Below, piece after piece: positions 48,728 to 58,541 of a DNA stretch of 64,000 nucleotides (the stretch's first letter is position 1; every line of letters starts with the position of its first letter). Origin of the DNA: Streptomyces sp. DSM 15324 (GTDB lineage Bacteria; Actinomycetota; Actinomycetes; Streptomycetales; Streptomycetaceae). Under the pieces are notes generated by a model. That model made no database searches. It was given only the letters and a program-made list of their open reading frames with translations, and had not been told where the DNA came from. A program made the translations under genes and the position numbers. Location: NCBI RefSeq assembly GCF_001514285.1, contig NZ_KQ949027.1, positions 457,981 through 521,980 of the forward strand. The letters run 5' to 3'.

Positions 48728-49780
48728 TCAGGGGGCCGTCGGGGGTGGGTCGCCGCGTAGGGCGAGGGAGTGGTAGGCGCCTGCCGTGATGGCCTGGACC
48801 TTGGTGTTGGCGGTGGCGGGGACCGTGTTCAGGGCGGTGCTGTTCGCCTTCCACTCGATGGCCCGGCCGCTGTCGAGCAGGGCGACGATGTGCCCGTATC
48901 CGGCGGCCACCGCGGTGACCTTGGACTGGGCGAGGGACGGCACGGACTGGTTGGCCACCTTGGCGCCCCAGGCGTAGACCCGGCCGCCGACCACGGCGAC
49001 CGAGAGGTCCTTGCGGGCGGCGATCGCGGTGACGGTGCCGCTCTTGACCTGCGCGGGGATGTCCGTCTGCTTGTTGCGGTTGTCGCCCCACGCGATGACC
49101 TTGCCCTCGTCGGTGAGGGCGAGGGCGTGGTAGGAGCCGGCGGCGATCGCGGTGATGCCGGAGTGGGCCGTCTCGGGCACGTCCGTCTGGCCGTAACGGT
49201 TGTCGCCCCAGCCGAGCACCGCGCCGTTCTTGAGCGCCAGGGAGAAGAACTGGCCCGCGGCGATGGCGCTGACGTCGGCCTTCGCGGCGGGCGGGACGAC
49301 CGTGGAGTCGTAGCGGTCACTGCCCCAGGCGACGACGGACCCGTTCTTCAGGGCGAGGGAGTGCAGATAGCCGCCGGAGACCGCGGTGACCCCCGAGGAG
49401 AGCGAGCCGGGCACCTCGGTCTGCCGGTAGAGGGCGCTGCCCCAGGCGAGGACGGCACCGTCCTTGACCGCCAGCGAGTGGAAGTCGCCCGCCGAGACGG
49501 CACTCGCCCCCGTCAGCGCCTCCTCGGTGACGGTCTTCTGGCCGTAGGTGTCGTCGCCCCAGGAGAGGGTGTCCCAGTCGGTCGCCGCGAGCCGCTGGAG
49601 GGACGACCGGGGCACGGCGGTTGCGGGGTGGGTGAGGGTCAGCAGTCCGCAGACCGCGGCCAGGGCGGTCAGTGCGGCCGGTGGCGCCCAGCGGCGTCGG
49701 CCGTACGGACGTCGGGTCGTCGGCATGGGATTGCGTCCGTTTCGCTCGGCGCTCGGGGGCGCGGGGGTCGGGTCAGCCAC
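48728..49780 (-). CDS. Secreted RCC1-type seven-bladed beta-propeller protein
   Basis: A 350-residue protein. GTG 49780 overlaps the upstream stop (GTGGCTGA) and has GGGAG seven bases before it. The N-terminus is basic, then hydrophobic (ALTALAAVCGLLTLTHPATA), a signal peptide. Seven RCC1-like repeats of about 40 residues follow, each with GxxHSLALKNGxVxAWG (for example AVSGGYLHSLALKNGSVVAW). Secreted propellers usually bind ligands. It is the last gene of a four-gene operon of exported proteins. Confidence 0.82.
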   Translation of the reverse strand: MADPTPAPPSAERNGRNPMPTTRRPYGRRRWAPPAALTALAAVCGLLTLTHPATAVPRSSLQRLAATDWDTLSWGDDTYGQKTVTEEALTGASAVSAGDFHSLAVKDGAVLAWGSALYRQTEVPGSLSSGVTAVSGGYLHSLALKNGSVVAWGSDRYDSTVVPPAAKADVSAIAAGQFFSLALKNGAVLGWGDNRYGQTDVPETAHSGITAIAAGSYHALALTDEGKVIAWGDNRNKQTDIPAQVKSGTVTAIAARKDLSVAVVGGRVYAWGAKVANQSVPSLAQSKVTAVAAGYGHIVALLDSGRAIEWKANSTALNTVPATANTKVQAITAGAYHSLALRGDPPPTAP

Positions 49781-51125
49781 GGTCGGCTCCCTCTGCCGGG
49801 GCACCGGCGTCGACGGGGGTCTCGGCGGACGGGCGGTTGGAGCGGCAGCGCGCCTGCTCGCCTGGGGTGAGGGGGCCGGTGCGCTGGTAGAAGCGGTCGG
49901 CGAGCTGCGGGGAGGGGTAGTCGACGACGGTGTACAGGCGCCAGTCCTGGTTCGGGTCGGCGGGTGTGGGACTGGACCTGAACCAGCCCTCGGTGCGCTG
50001 ACGGCCGGTCTGGGTCTCGATCCAGGAGACCTCGCCGGGGCTGATGATCTCCTTGACGGTGCGTTCGGCGGTGGGGCTCCAGGCAGGGGTGGTGCCGGTG
50101 CCCCCGGTGAACTGCCCGTTCATGTTGGAGGGCGCGGCGGTCGCGTTGGCCGGGGGCAGCCCGGCGGCGGTCGGCAGGTCGCTGATCGTACGGGCGGAGT
50201 ACTTCAGCGGGCGGTCGCGATTGAGAGTGGCGCGGGTGCAGTTGACGTAGTTCTCACCGGCCTGGCGCGCGGGCTCGTAGTAGGCGAAGGAGTAGTCGCC
50301 CTCGGGGGTGAACGCGCACTGGGCGGCGGCCTTGTTGCACTCGGCGACGGCGTCGGCGACCGTGCGTTTGTCGTTGCCCCGGAAGGCGACCGACGGGGGC
50401 AGTTCGTTGCCGCGGATCGTCTTGTCGAGCGGGGGCGGGACCTGGACGGCCTTGATGCCGGCGACCATCGGGCCGCAGTATCCGCCGTTCGTCCCGGTGC
50501 CCGCGGCGGCGCCGTACGGCTTCACGGGGACCGTGGAGGCGAAGGTGAGCAGGGGCTCGTACGCGTCGGCGGTGAAGGTGTACGTCCGTCCCGTGCGCCA
50601 GACGCCGGAGCCGAGGGTGTTGAACTCCTTGTCGGGGTCGGGCTCGGTCAGTTCCTCCTGAGGCGCTCCGCCTTCGCCCTGGACCGTGTAGGTCTGGCCC
50701 TGCTCGACCGTGCGCGCGGTGCAGTAGATGGAGACACCGGGGCTGTCGTCGAAGGTGACGGTGACCCTGGCGCCGGGACGGACGCCGCGCAGCCGCTGTG
50801 TGAACGCGTAGGCGGTGCCGTTCTCGCGCAGCATCACGGCGACCTGCCTGTCCGGGTGGCCGGAGGCGTCGCCGGAGTAGCGCCAGACACCGCCGCTGGT
50901 TCCGGCGCCGTTGTTCGCCGAGGTCGAACCGACCGACCAGCCGGTGACGTCGGCGTTGTTCTGGCCGGTGCCGGTGAACGCGGGCAGCGACAGATCCCCG
51001 TTGATCACCTCGACGGGCTCCTGCTGGGCCCGCTCGGCCCATGCCGGGCCGGCCGGCAGGACGACCAGCCCGAGACAGAGGGCGACGCCGGCCGGACGAC
51101 GCAGGGCGTGGGATCGTCTTCTCAC
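49773..51125 (-). CDS. Large secreted protein, unknown function
   Basis: A 450-residue product from GTG 51125, preferred because GAGGAG lies six bases upstream and the signal peptide (RRPAGVALCLGLVVLPAGPA WA) then has normal length. GTG 51179, in a GTGA overlap with the previous gene, is the alternative. The N-terminal part (VEVINGDLSLPAF, VTGWSVGSTSANNG, RQVAVMLRENGTAYAFTQ) looks like a carbohydrate-binding-type beta sandwich. The C-terminal half has KRTVADAVAECNKAAAQCAF and EIISPGEVSWIETQTGRQRT. No family recognised. Third gene of the operon. Confidence 0.75.
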   Translation of the reverse strand: MRRRSHALRRPAGVALCLGLVVLPAGPAWAERAQQEPVEVINGDLSLPAFTGTGQNNADVTGWSVGSTSANNGAGTSGGVWRYSGDASGHPDRQVAVMLRENGTAYAFTQRLRGVRPGARVTVTFDDSPGVSIYCTARTVEQGQTYTVQGEGGAPQEELTEPDPDKEFNTLGSGVWRTGRTYTFTADAYEPLLTFASTVPVKPYGAAAGTGTNGGYCGPMVAGIKAVQVPPPLDKTIRGNELPPSVAFRGNDKRTVADAVAECNKAAAQCAFTPEGDYSFAYYEPARQAGENYVNCTRATLNRDRPLKYSARTISDLPTAAGLPPANATAAPSNMNGQFTGGTGTTPAWSPTAERTVKEIISPGEVSWIETQTGRQRTEGWFRSSPTPADPNQDWRLYTVVDYPSPQLADRFYQRTGPLTPGEQARCRSNRPSAETPVDAGAPAEGADRG

Positions 51126-51175
51126 AGTCGTCTCCTCAGAGGCGAGGGCGCGCGGTGCCTTCGGCGCACGGGCGA

Positions 51176-52105
51176 TCACGAGAGCTCACCGGCCAGTTCG
51201 ACCCGTCGGACCAGCTCGGAGCCCTCGGGCAGCTCTCGGACGACCGGCACGACCGCGGATCGCGTGCCGGTGTGGGCGTTGACGGTGTTGTCCACGGCGG
51301 TCTGGCTGCCGGGTCGCAGCCGCTGGCAGGTGTTGCCGGGGACGGTGAAGGTGTCGGCGACGAAAGTGCTGGTGTTGACGCTGGACGGGCCGTCGACGAA
51401 GACGTTGCGGATGCCGAGCCCGCCCCCGGTGGAGATGCTCCCGGCGACGCGCTGCATGGCGGCGCTGGCGCCGAACACCAGGGCGTCACCGGGCTCGACG
51501 AGGGTCTCGTAGCTGGTGGACTCGCTCTGCTGGGTGCTCCAGGTCTTGGAATACGCCAGCTTGAACGCGCCCTCGAAGGCAGCCCTGAGCGACGCGGAAC
51601 CACCGATCGTGCCGCCGGCGTTGGCCCCGCCCTTGGCGTTGACCTCGGCGCTCGGTCCCTTCGACTGGTCCGGTGTCTTGAAGTTGCCGCCGGCCTCGCC
51701 GCTCACCCCCGCGGTCACCGAGCCCGAGGCTCCGAGCTGCCCCTCGATCGTGATCTGTCCGGTGATCTCGCCTCCGAGGTTGTCGGAGCTGGACACCTGG
51801 AGGGAGACCTGCCGGGTGACCTTGATGTCCTTCTTGCCACAGTTGACGATCGCGTTGCCGATCGACTTGACGGCGGTGTTGTACTCGCTGGAGGCGAGCC
51901 GGTCGACCGTGAAGCGGCAGTCTCCGGCGTGTTCAGCGCAGTAGTCACTCACCGCTTTCGTCGAGGTCAACGGCTTGTCGCCGTCGTACGCCTGGGCGGC
52001 GGGCGGGGTGAGGCCAGGGTCGGCGGCCGCGGGGGACGCCGGGACGCTCAGCGAGACGACGACGGCGGCACCGAGGGCGAGGAGGCGGCGGTTGACCGTC
52101 GTCAT
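51176..52105 (-). CDS. Secreted protein, possibly beta-pore-forming
   Basis: A 309-residue product from ATG 52105 with signal peptide RRLLALGAAVVVSLSVPASP AAA. Residues about 90-180 are rich in Gly, Ser, Thr and alternating hydrophobics (GEITGQITIEGQLGASGSVT, ANAGGTIGGSASLRAAFEGA). They lead into KTWSTQQSESTSYETLVEPG, a pattern that recalls the membrane-inserting hairpin and following PPG-like strand of aerolysin/ETX-MTX2 proteins. That similarity is by eye only. The stop of the upstream gene overlaps its start (ATGA). Second gene of the operon. Confidence 0.72.
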   Translation of the reverse strand: MTTVNRRLLALGAAVVVSLSVPASPAAADPGLTPPAAQAYDGDKPLTSTKAVSDYCAEHAGDCRFTVDRLASSEYNTAVKSIGNAIVNCGKKDIKVTRQVSLQVSSSDNLGGEITGQITIEGQLGASGSVTAGVSGEAGGNFKTPDQSKGPSAEVNAKGGANAGGTIGGSASLRAAFEGAFKLAYSKTWSTQQSESTSYETLVEPGDALVFGASAAMQRVAGSISTGGGLGIRNVFVDGPSSVNTSTFVADTFTVPGNTCQRLRPGSQTAVDNTVNAHTGTRSAVVPVVRELPEGSELVRRVELAGELS

Positions 52106-52554
52106 GGGGTCATCAGCTCACAGACACGGGTCAGCTCGCCGGAGTCGGCCGAGGAGGTGAGCGCGGTGGGCAGCCCGGCGGCGAAGTCGTCGCAGGCGCC
52201 GTCGACGACCGCCGAGGCGTTGTTCTCGGGGGCGGGGTGGACGTTGTTGAGGCCCTGCTCGGCCTTGGCCATGCCCTCCTTCTGCTCCTTGCCCTCCCCC
52301 GCGAGGTCGCTCATGCACTGCTTCGAGGTGGGCGGGCACTTGGTGGCCTGGCCCTTGGCGGCGGCCATGTCCTCCTTGGCCTGGGCGGTGTCCTTGCCCA
52401 CCTGGTCCTTCTGGCCGTCGACGGCGCCGCTGGAGGGCGGCGGGTCGTCGAAGGCGCGGCCGGCGGCGAGGGCCGGGGAGGCGGTGAGGACGGCGGCGGC
52501 CACCGCGAGCGCGGCGAGTCCCTGGGATACGCGGATGCGTGGCATCTGAGGCAC
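52102..52554 (-). CDS. Small secreted protein, first gene of the exported-protein operon
   Basis: A 150-residue product. The signal peptide is SQGLAALAVAAAVLTASPAL AA. The mature part is highly charged and helical (DQVGKDTAQAKEDMAAAKGQ), with four cysteines (KCPPTSKQC, ACDDF, VCELMTP). Function unknown. Its stop overlaps the next start as ATGA. The 157 bases between it and tRNA-Thr must contain the operon promoter. Confidence 0.75.
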   Translation of the reverse strand: MPQMPRIRVSQGLAALAVAAAVLTASPALAAGRAFDDPPPSSGAVDGQKDQVGKDTAQAKEDMAAAKGQATKCPPTSKQCMSDLAGEGKEQKEGMAKAEQGLNNVHPAPENNASAVVDGACDDFAAGLPTALTSSADSGELTRVCELMTP

Positions 52555-52711
52555 GAGCCTTTCCGAACATGCGACGAACGCATGTTCATGAATCGGTCAG
52601 ATCGCCGCAAAGCTATGCAAATAATCACAAGAATCAGCGCAGCCGCGCCGGTCGGCGCACACGAAAACGGCCCCGGACGAAACGTCCGGGGCCGCGCCAC
52701 AACGAGGGAAG

Positions 52712-52784
52712 AGCCCCCTGTCGGACTCGAACCGACGACCTTCGCTTTACAAGAGCGGTGCTCTACCAGCTGAGCTAAGGAGGC
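52712..52784 (-). tRNA. tRNA-Thr (anticodon TGT)
   Basis: 73 bases fold as a cloverleaf on the minus strand. The acceptor stem is GCCTCCT with AGGGGGC (one G-U pair), followed by D arm AGCTCAGCTGGTAGAGC, anticodon loop CTTGTAA (anticodon TGT complementary to 52749-52751) and T arm GTCGGTTCGAGTCCGAC. The CCA end is not encoded. Its 3' end faces the exported-protein operon. Confidence 0.96.
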
Positions 52785-52929
52785 GTGCGCGGGCGGGGTT
52801 CACGACCGCGCCCGTGCAGTGTACCCAGGTCGGCGGGGCGGTCTGTCGAAAATTTCCGCGAAGTTCACATGCCTCCGGGTACTGACAGATCCGCCGGACG
52901 CGAGGTAGCGTCCTGAGCCAGTTCACTCG

Positions 52930-52945
52930 TGTGGACTACACCAAC
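52930..52945. promoter_or_regulatory. Candidate dre site before msiK
   Basis: TGTGGACTACACCAAC shares the GGACTA-ACC core of the dre boxes at 32276 and 32333, with C for G at one core position. It lies 60 bases before the msiK start. DasR control of msiK is reported in S. coelicolor; binding here is inferred. Confidence 0.55.
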
Positions 52946-53004
52946 CACCTTCCTACAACGGATCGTCCGGCACGTTCCTGCCGGTAGAAGGGGGCCTCTG
53001 AGCC

Positions 53005-54090
<1,086 letters not shown>

Positions 54091-54107
54091 CCCACAGAAA
54101 CGGCGAA

Positions 54108-54147
54108 CCCGAGAACCCGAGAAGCCGAGCGCCCGAGAACCCGAGAA
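54108..54147. repeat. Short direct repeat after msiK
   Basis: CCCGAGAACCCGAGAA occurs at 54108-54123 and 54132-54147 between the msiK stop and its terminator. It is a simple local duplication. Confidence 0.7.
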
Positions 54148-54177
54148 AACGGGATATTCCGGGCCGGTTGACGACGA

Positions 54178-54203
54178 GGGCCCCGCAGACCGCTGCGGGG
54201 CCC
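54178..54203 (+). terminator. Terminator of msiK
   Basis: A perfect 11-bp stem, GGGCCCCGCAG with CTGCGGGGCCC, around the tetraloop ACCG and followed by TTCTC. Confidence 0.9.
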
Positions 54204-54356
54204 TTCTCGCTACCCGGCCCGACACCGGCACACCGGACATTTCCCCCCGACCGGACCAGTGACCGTCAACCCACTACCCCACAAGAGACACCACTTCATC
54301 CCCCGTCCGAGTGACGAAATGTCGCCGAATGATTACGGGGCGCTACCCTCACACGC

Positions 54357-54824
54357 GTGAAGCACTCCGCGAACCACTCCACCCAGCGCACGCGACGCGG
54401 CCAGGGCGGCCCAGCCCGCCGGATCGGCCGCTCGCTCGCCCTCGTCCTGCCCGTCGTCATGGTGCTCTCGGGAACCCTCGCGGTCACCCGGGTCAACTGG
54501 TCGGGAGACCCCTCGGACTCGGTGCTCACCGCCTCCGACGTCTCCACCGCCCACCGCACCTCCCACGGCGCCCCGCAGGCTCCGCAGGACGTCCTGCGCG
54601 ACCACCTGCTGACCGAGCTCCAGGAGAAGGACCCGGGCACCGCCCTGACCCACCTCCAGGCCGCCGTGAACGGCAAGCCGTCGCTGGCGAGGCACTGCAC
54701 GTCCATCGCCCGCGCCCTGGGCCGCGCCGCGGTCCGCATCTACGGCCCCTCACGCGCGCAGTCCTACGCCCGCCCGGTCTGCGACACCTCCTTCGCCTCG
54801 GGCGTCCTCACGGCCCACAGCTGA
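54357..54824 (+). CDS. Secreted or membrane-anchored protein, unknown function
   Basis: A 155-residue product from GTG 54357. A basic N-terminus (STQRTRRGQGGPARRIGRSL) is followed by a hydrophobic segment (ALVLPVVMVLSGTLAV), a twin-Arg-like or Sec signal. The mature part ends with HCTSIARALGRAAVRIYGPS and PVCDTSFASGV, where two cysteines may pair. Seen from memory in other Streptomyces near msiK; no family name. Confidence 0.7.
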   Translation: MKHSANHSTQRTRRGQGGPARRIGRSLALVLPVVMVLSGTLAVTRVNWSGDPSDSVLTASDVSTAHRTSHGAPQAPQDVLRDHLLTELQEKDPGTALTHLQAAVNGKPSLARHCTSIARALGRAAVRIYGPSRAQSYARPVCDTSFASGVLTAHS

Positions 54825-54934
54825 CCCCCCACCCCTCGGCGCGGCTCCCCCTCCCCGACCGGGCGGGGGACCGCCCGGGGCCGCCCACGGGTACCTCTTA
54901 CGGCACGTACACCGGCGCCGCGTACAGTGCGCCC

Positions 54935-55666
54935 ATGACTCACCCGCACGCCGCGTCCCGCCCCACGCAAGCCGTCGTCCTGGCCGGTGGCCAGGGGTCC
55001 CGGCTGCGTCCGTACACCGACGACCGGCCCAAGCCCATGGTGGAGATCCCCGGCACGGGGACACCGATCATCGGCCACCAGCTCACCTGGCTCGCCGAGG
55101 AGGGCGTCACCGACGTCGTCGTCTCCTGCGGGCATCTCGCCGAGGTCCTCCAGGACTGGCTGAAGACCGCCGACCTGCCGGTGAACGTCCTGACGGTCGT
55201 CGAGACCGAGCCCCTCGGCCGCGGTGGCGGCCTCAAGTACGCGGCCGCGCGCCTCCCCCACCCGGACCGGCCCTGGTACGCCACCAACGGCGACATCTGG
55301 ACCCGCTTCTCGCTGCGCGAGATGGCCGACTTCCACACCGAGCGCGACGCCGTCGCGACCCTCGCGCTGGCGCGGCCGCGGATCCCGTGGGGCGCGGTGC
55401 AGACCGACGGCTTCGGCCACATCACCGACTTCATCGAGGCGCCGCCGACGACGTACGAGATCAACGCGGGCGTGTACGTCTTCTCCCCCGAGTTCGCCGG
55501 CCTGCTCCCCGAGCGCGGGGACCACGAGCGGACGACGTTCCCCCATCTCGCGCGGGAGCGCAGGCTCGCCGGGTTCCCGATCCCGCAGGGGGCGTACTGG
55601 CGGGCCATCGACACGGCGAAGGATCTGACGGAGGCGGCCAAGGAGCTGGCGGCGCTGGGCCGCTGA
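54935..55666 (+). CDS. NDP-sugar nucleotidyltransferase
   Basis: A 243-residue protein from ATG 54935. The nucleotide-binding start is AVVLAGGQGSRLRPYTDDRP, then KPMVEIPG, ETEPLGRGGGLKYA and NGDIWTRFS (the DxD-like metal site), with EINAGVYVFSPEFAGLLP. It makes an NDP-sugar from a sugar-1-phosphate, GDP-mannose or dTDP-glucose type; the exact substrate is not clear. It lacks the C-terminal left-handed helix of longer members. Single gene. Confidence 0.85.
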   Translation: MTHPHAASRPTQAVVLAGGQGSRLRPYTDDRPKPMVEIPGTGTPIIGHQLTWLAEEGVTDVVVSCGHLAEVLQDWLKTADLPVNVLTVVETEPLGRGGGLKYAAARLPHPDRPWYATNGDIWTRFSLREMADFHTERDAVATLALARPRIPWGAVQTDGFGHITDFIEAPPTTYEINAGVYVFSPEFAGLLPERGDHERTTFPHLARERRLAGFPIPQGAYWRAIDTAKDLTEAAKELAALGR

Positions 55667-55686
55667 CGGTTCGGCCGTTCTCCGGG

Positions 55687-55728
55687 TGCGGGCCGGTGGG
55701 GGCTGGTCGCGCTTTCCCCGCGCCCCTG
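55687..55728 (+). repeat. Streptomyces dispersed repeat, copy 5 of 5
   Basis: TGCGGGCCGGTGGGGGCTGG, then TCGCGCTTTCCCCGCGCCCC, in the same orientation as the copy at 9354. It lies between two convergent genes, next to a strong terminator. Confidence 0.7.
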
Positions 55729-55736
55729 AAAGACCA

Positions 55737-55770
55737 CAGGTGCCGTGCGCTGACGAGCGCACGGCACCTG
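55737..55770. terminator. Bidirectional terminator between the nucleotidyltransferase and DoxX genes
   Basis: A perfect 15-bp stem, CAGGTGCCGTGCGCT with AGCGCACGGCACCTG, and tetraloop GACG. It lies between convergent genes. Confidence 0.9.
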
Positions 55771-55781
55771 CGTGTACCTGC

Positions 55782-57449
55782 CTAGCCCAGCAATCCGCCC
55801 ACCAGCCCCGGCTGACCGGAGGACGACGATCCACCCGAGGTGCCCCCGGTCGAACCGCCGGAGGTGCTCGTCGCGCCACCGCCCGCCCCGGGACCGGAGC
55901 TGGTGCTGGGCGCCTCGCCGCCGCCCGTGGGGGCGGACTGCTGCGGCGGGGCCTGGCCCGCGGTCCCCTGGGTCTGGCTGGGCGCGCCGCCCGTGGTGGC
56001 GGTGTCCGTGTCCCGGGCCGTCGGCGTGCTGTCCGTGCCGGCCGTCGGTGCCGCCGAGGTCGCGCCCTGGGTGGGCGAGGTGGACGCCTCGGGGCTGCGG
56101 GACGACTCGTGGGTGCCGGACTCCTCCGGGAGCGGGGCGCCGGGCAGTTCGTTGCGCGGGGCCTCGCCGGGGCCGGGGACGACGACCCGGTCGGCGTCGC
56201 GGACCGCGCCGCCCAGCAGGGCGCCGATCAGCAGCGTGAGACCGACGGCGATCGCGGTGATGAGGGCGCCGCGGCGCAGGACGTACCGGCGCAGCTCCCA
56301 GATGTCGGAGCGGGGGCCGAGCCGGCGCCAGGCCCCGGCCGCCAGCCGGCCGTCGACGGAGTAGACCGGGGCGCCCGCGATGATCAGCGGCGACCAGGCG
56401 GCGAGGCAGATGATGTCGGGGGTGTCGTAGACCGGAGCGGTCTTCCAGCTGACGGTGACGAGGATCGCCGCCGACAGACCCGCGCCGACCACCGCCGCGA
56501 CCCGCTGCCAGCAGCCCAGGACCGTGAGGACGCCCACGACGACCTGGAGGAAGGCGATGACGAGCCCCGAACCGACGGGGTGGTGCAGGGCGAACTGGCG
56601 CAGCGGCTCGGCGACTTCCCACGGGTGCAGGGTGTCGAGCCACTTCACCATGGAGCCGCGCTTGCCGCCGTCGAAGAAGACGGGGTCGCACAGCTTGCCC
56701 ATGCCGGCGTAGATGGAGATGAAGCCGAGGAAGACGCGCAGCGGGAGCAGCACCACGCCCAGGTTCATGCGGCGACCGGGGTAGTAGGCGTGCCGGGAGG
56801 CGTCCGCGTCGCCGGCGTGGCGTCTGCCGCGCGGCTCGACCGCCTCCGCGAGCGCCTCCCCGAAGTCCTCGAACTCGGCGTCGTCGTAGGGGGGTTCGTC
56901 GTAGGCGCTGCCGACCGTGCGCATCTGCGGCAGCAGCCGGTGCTCGCCGGGGGCCGGGGCGCGCTGGGCGCCGACGATCGGGGTCTCCAGGGTCTGCGCG
57001 GTGAGGCCGCCGTCGTAGCCGTCGCCCACGCGCGGGATGACCTGGGTGGCTCCGGCGTCGGCCCCGGGCGGTCCGCCGTGGCCGACGCTGCCTGCCCGCA
57101 CCGCCTGCAGCAGCCGGTGGGCGCCGGTGTCGTCCGGGGCGGTCTGGCCGCTCCAGACGACGGGCCGGCGGCGCGCCCCGGAGGCGGCACCCGCCCTGCC
57201 CGCCGCCCCGACGACGGGGACGCGCGTGGTGTCCTGGCTGGCGCTCGCATGCCGGGCGATCCGCGGGGATTGGTTACGCCGCGCCGACACGCCCAACTGC
57301 ACGCGGAAGCTCGCGTGATTGACGATGATCTGCGCCGGATCGCTCGGCACCTTCACCATGCTCAGCGCGGGAGCGTCGTCGAGGCCTGATGCGAAGCCCG
57401 ACGAGCGGCCCCCCGTGGGTGTGCGGGGTGTTCTGGTGTCCACACTCAT
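55782..57449 (-). CDS. DoxX-family membrane protein with long disordered ends
   Basis: A 555-residue protein. Residues 1-225 are hydrophilic and mostly disordered. Residues about 228-370 carry the DoxX core (NLGVVLLPLRVFLGFISIYA GMGKL, GLVIAFLQVVVGVLTVLGCW, LSAAILVTVSW, DIICLAAWSPLIIAG), with one more span (ALITAIAVGLTLLIGALLGG) at about 394-413. The last 140 residues are a Ser/Thr/Gly/Pro-rich tail. DoxX proteins are linked to thiosulfate/quinone oxidation and thiol stress, but many are uncharacterised. The disordered ends far exceed the usual 130-residue family length. Confidence 0.82.
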   Translation of the reverse strand: MSVDTRTPRTPTGGRSSGFASGLDDAPALSMVKVPSDPAQIIVNHASFRVQLGVSARRNQSPRIARHASASQDTTRVPVVGAAGRAGAASGARRRPVVWSGQTAPDDTGAHRLLQAVRAGSVGHGGPPGADAGATQVIPRVGDGYDGGLTAQTLETPIVGAQRAPAPGEHRLLPQMRTVGSAYDEPPYDDAEFEDFGEALAEAVEPRGRRHAGDADASRHAYYPGRRMNLGVVLLPLRVFLGFISIYAGMGKLCDPVFFDGGKRGSMVKWLDTLHPWEVAEPLRQFALHHPVGSGLVIAFLQVVVGVLTVLGCWQRVAAVVGAGLSAAILVTVSWKTAPVYDTPDIICLAAWSPLIIAGAPVYSVDGRLAAGAWRRLGPRSDIWELRRYVLRRGALITAIAVGLTLLIGALLGGAVRDADRVVVPGPGEAPRNELPGAPLPEESGTHESSRSPEASTSPTQGATSAAPTAGTDSTPTARDTDTATTGGAPSQTQGTAGQAPPQQSAPTGGGEAPSTSSGPGAGGGATSTSGGSTGGTSGGSSSSGQPGLVGGLLG

Positions 57450-57599
57450 CTAACCGAGTGACGTGTGGTTAGGACACTGCTTTGACCCGCCGGATCTGTC
57501 CGGACTCCGTCAAGGTTGCCCTCCCCGCCGGAATTGACCCGTCGGGGTGAACGGGCGGACGGGCGTCCAGATCCGGCAGGGGGCCGGGGCGGACCGCCG

Positions 57600-58541
57600 T
57601 CAGGCGCGGCGCCGCGCCGCCTCGTACAGCACGATCCCCGCCGCCACACCGGCGTTGAGGGACTCTGCGCCACCGGGCATGGGGATGCGGACGCGGAAGT
57701 CGCAGGTCTCGCCGACCAGTCGGGACAGGCCCTTGCCCTCGCTGCCGACGACGATGACGACCGGGCCGTCCAGCGCCTGAAGCGCACCGATCTCGGCCTC
57801 GCCGTCGGCGGCCAGGCCGACGACCGCGATCCCGGCCTTCTTGTACGCCTCCAGGGCGCGGGTGAGGTTGGTGGCGCGGGCGACGGGCGTACGGGCCGCC
57901 GTACCCGCGGAGGTCTTCCAGGCACCCGCGGTCATGCCGGCCGCGCGGCGCTCGGGGACGACCACGCCGTGGCCGCCGAACGCGGAGACCGAGCGCACGA
58001 CGGCACCCAGGTTGCGCGGGTCGGTCACCCCGTCGAGCGCGACGATCAGCGGGTCCTCGCCCTCGTCGTGCGCGGCGTGGACCAGGTCCTCGGGGTGGGC
58101 GTACTCGTACGGCGGGACCTGGAGGACGAGCCCCTGGTGGTTGAGGCCGTTCGTCATCCGGTCCAGCTCGGGGCGCGGCGCCTCCATGAGGTTGATGCCG
58201 CCGCGCTCGGCCGCGAGCTGGAGCGCCTCGCGCACCCGCTCGTCGTTGTCGATGAACTGCTGGACGTAGAGCGTGGAGGCGGGGACGCCCTCGCGCAGCG
58301 CCTCGACCACCGGGTTGCGGCCGACGACCAGCTCGGAGGCGCTCTTGCCGCCCCGGCCGCGGGCCACGGGGCGACGCTGGACCTGCTTGGCCTTGGCGGT
58401 GGCGATGCGGTTCTTCTTGTGCCCCTTGCGCATCTCGGCGGGCGGGGTCGGGCCCTTGCCCTCAAGGCCCCGGCGCCGCTGGCCGCCACTGCCGACCTGC
58501 GCGCCCTTCTTGCCGGACATGCGGCGGTTGTTGGCTGCCAT
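57600..58541 (-). CDS. rlmB: 23S rRNA (guanosine-2'-O)-methyltransferase RlmB
   Basis: A 313-residue SPOUT methyltransferase. The first 70 residues are basic and disordered (GKKGAQVGSGGQRRRGLEGK). VVGRNPVVEALREGVPAST begins the RNA-binding domain. SPOUT motifs are VTDPRNLGAVVRSVSAFG, VIVVGSEGKGLSRL and IPMPGGAESLNAGVAAGI. It modifies G2251 of 23S rRNA, judging by family. It follows cysS on the same strand. Confidence 0.93.
   Translation of the reverse strand: MAANNRRMSGKKGAQVGSGGQRRRGLEGKGPTPPAEMRKGHKKNRIATAKAKQVQRRPVARGRGGKSASELVVGRNPVVEALREGVPASTLYVQQFIDNDERVREALQLAAERGGINLMEAPRPELDRMTNGLNHQGLVLQVPPYEYAHPEDLVHAAHDEGEDPLIVALDGVTDPRNLGAVVRSVSAFGGHGVVVPERRAAGMTAGAWKTSAGTAARTPVARATNLTRALEAYKKAGIAVVGLAADGEAEIGALQALDGPVVIVVGSEGKGLSRLVGETCDFRVRIPMPGGAESLNAGVAAGIVLYEAARRRA

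Noticed and set aside
52555..52711. Integrated element with attachment-site repeat of tRNA-Thr
   Set aside because: No integrase and no second copy of the tRNA 3' end were found in the window, so integration is only a possibility, not a call.
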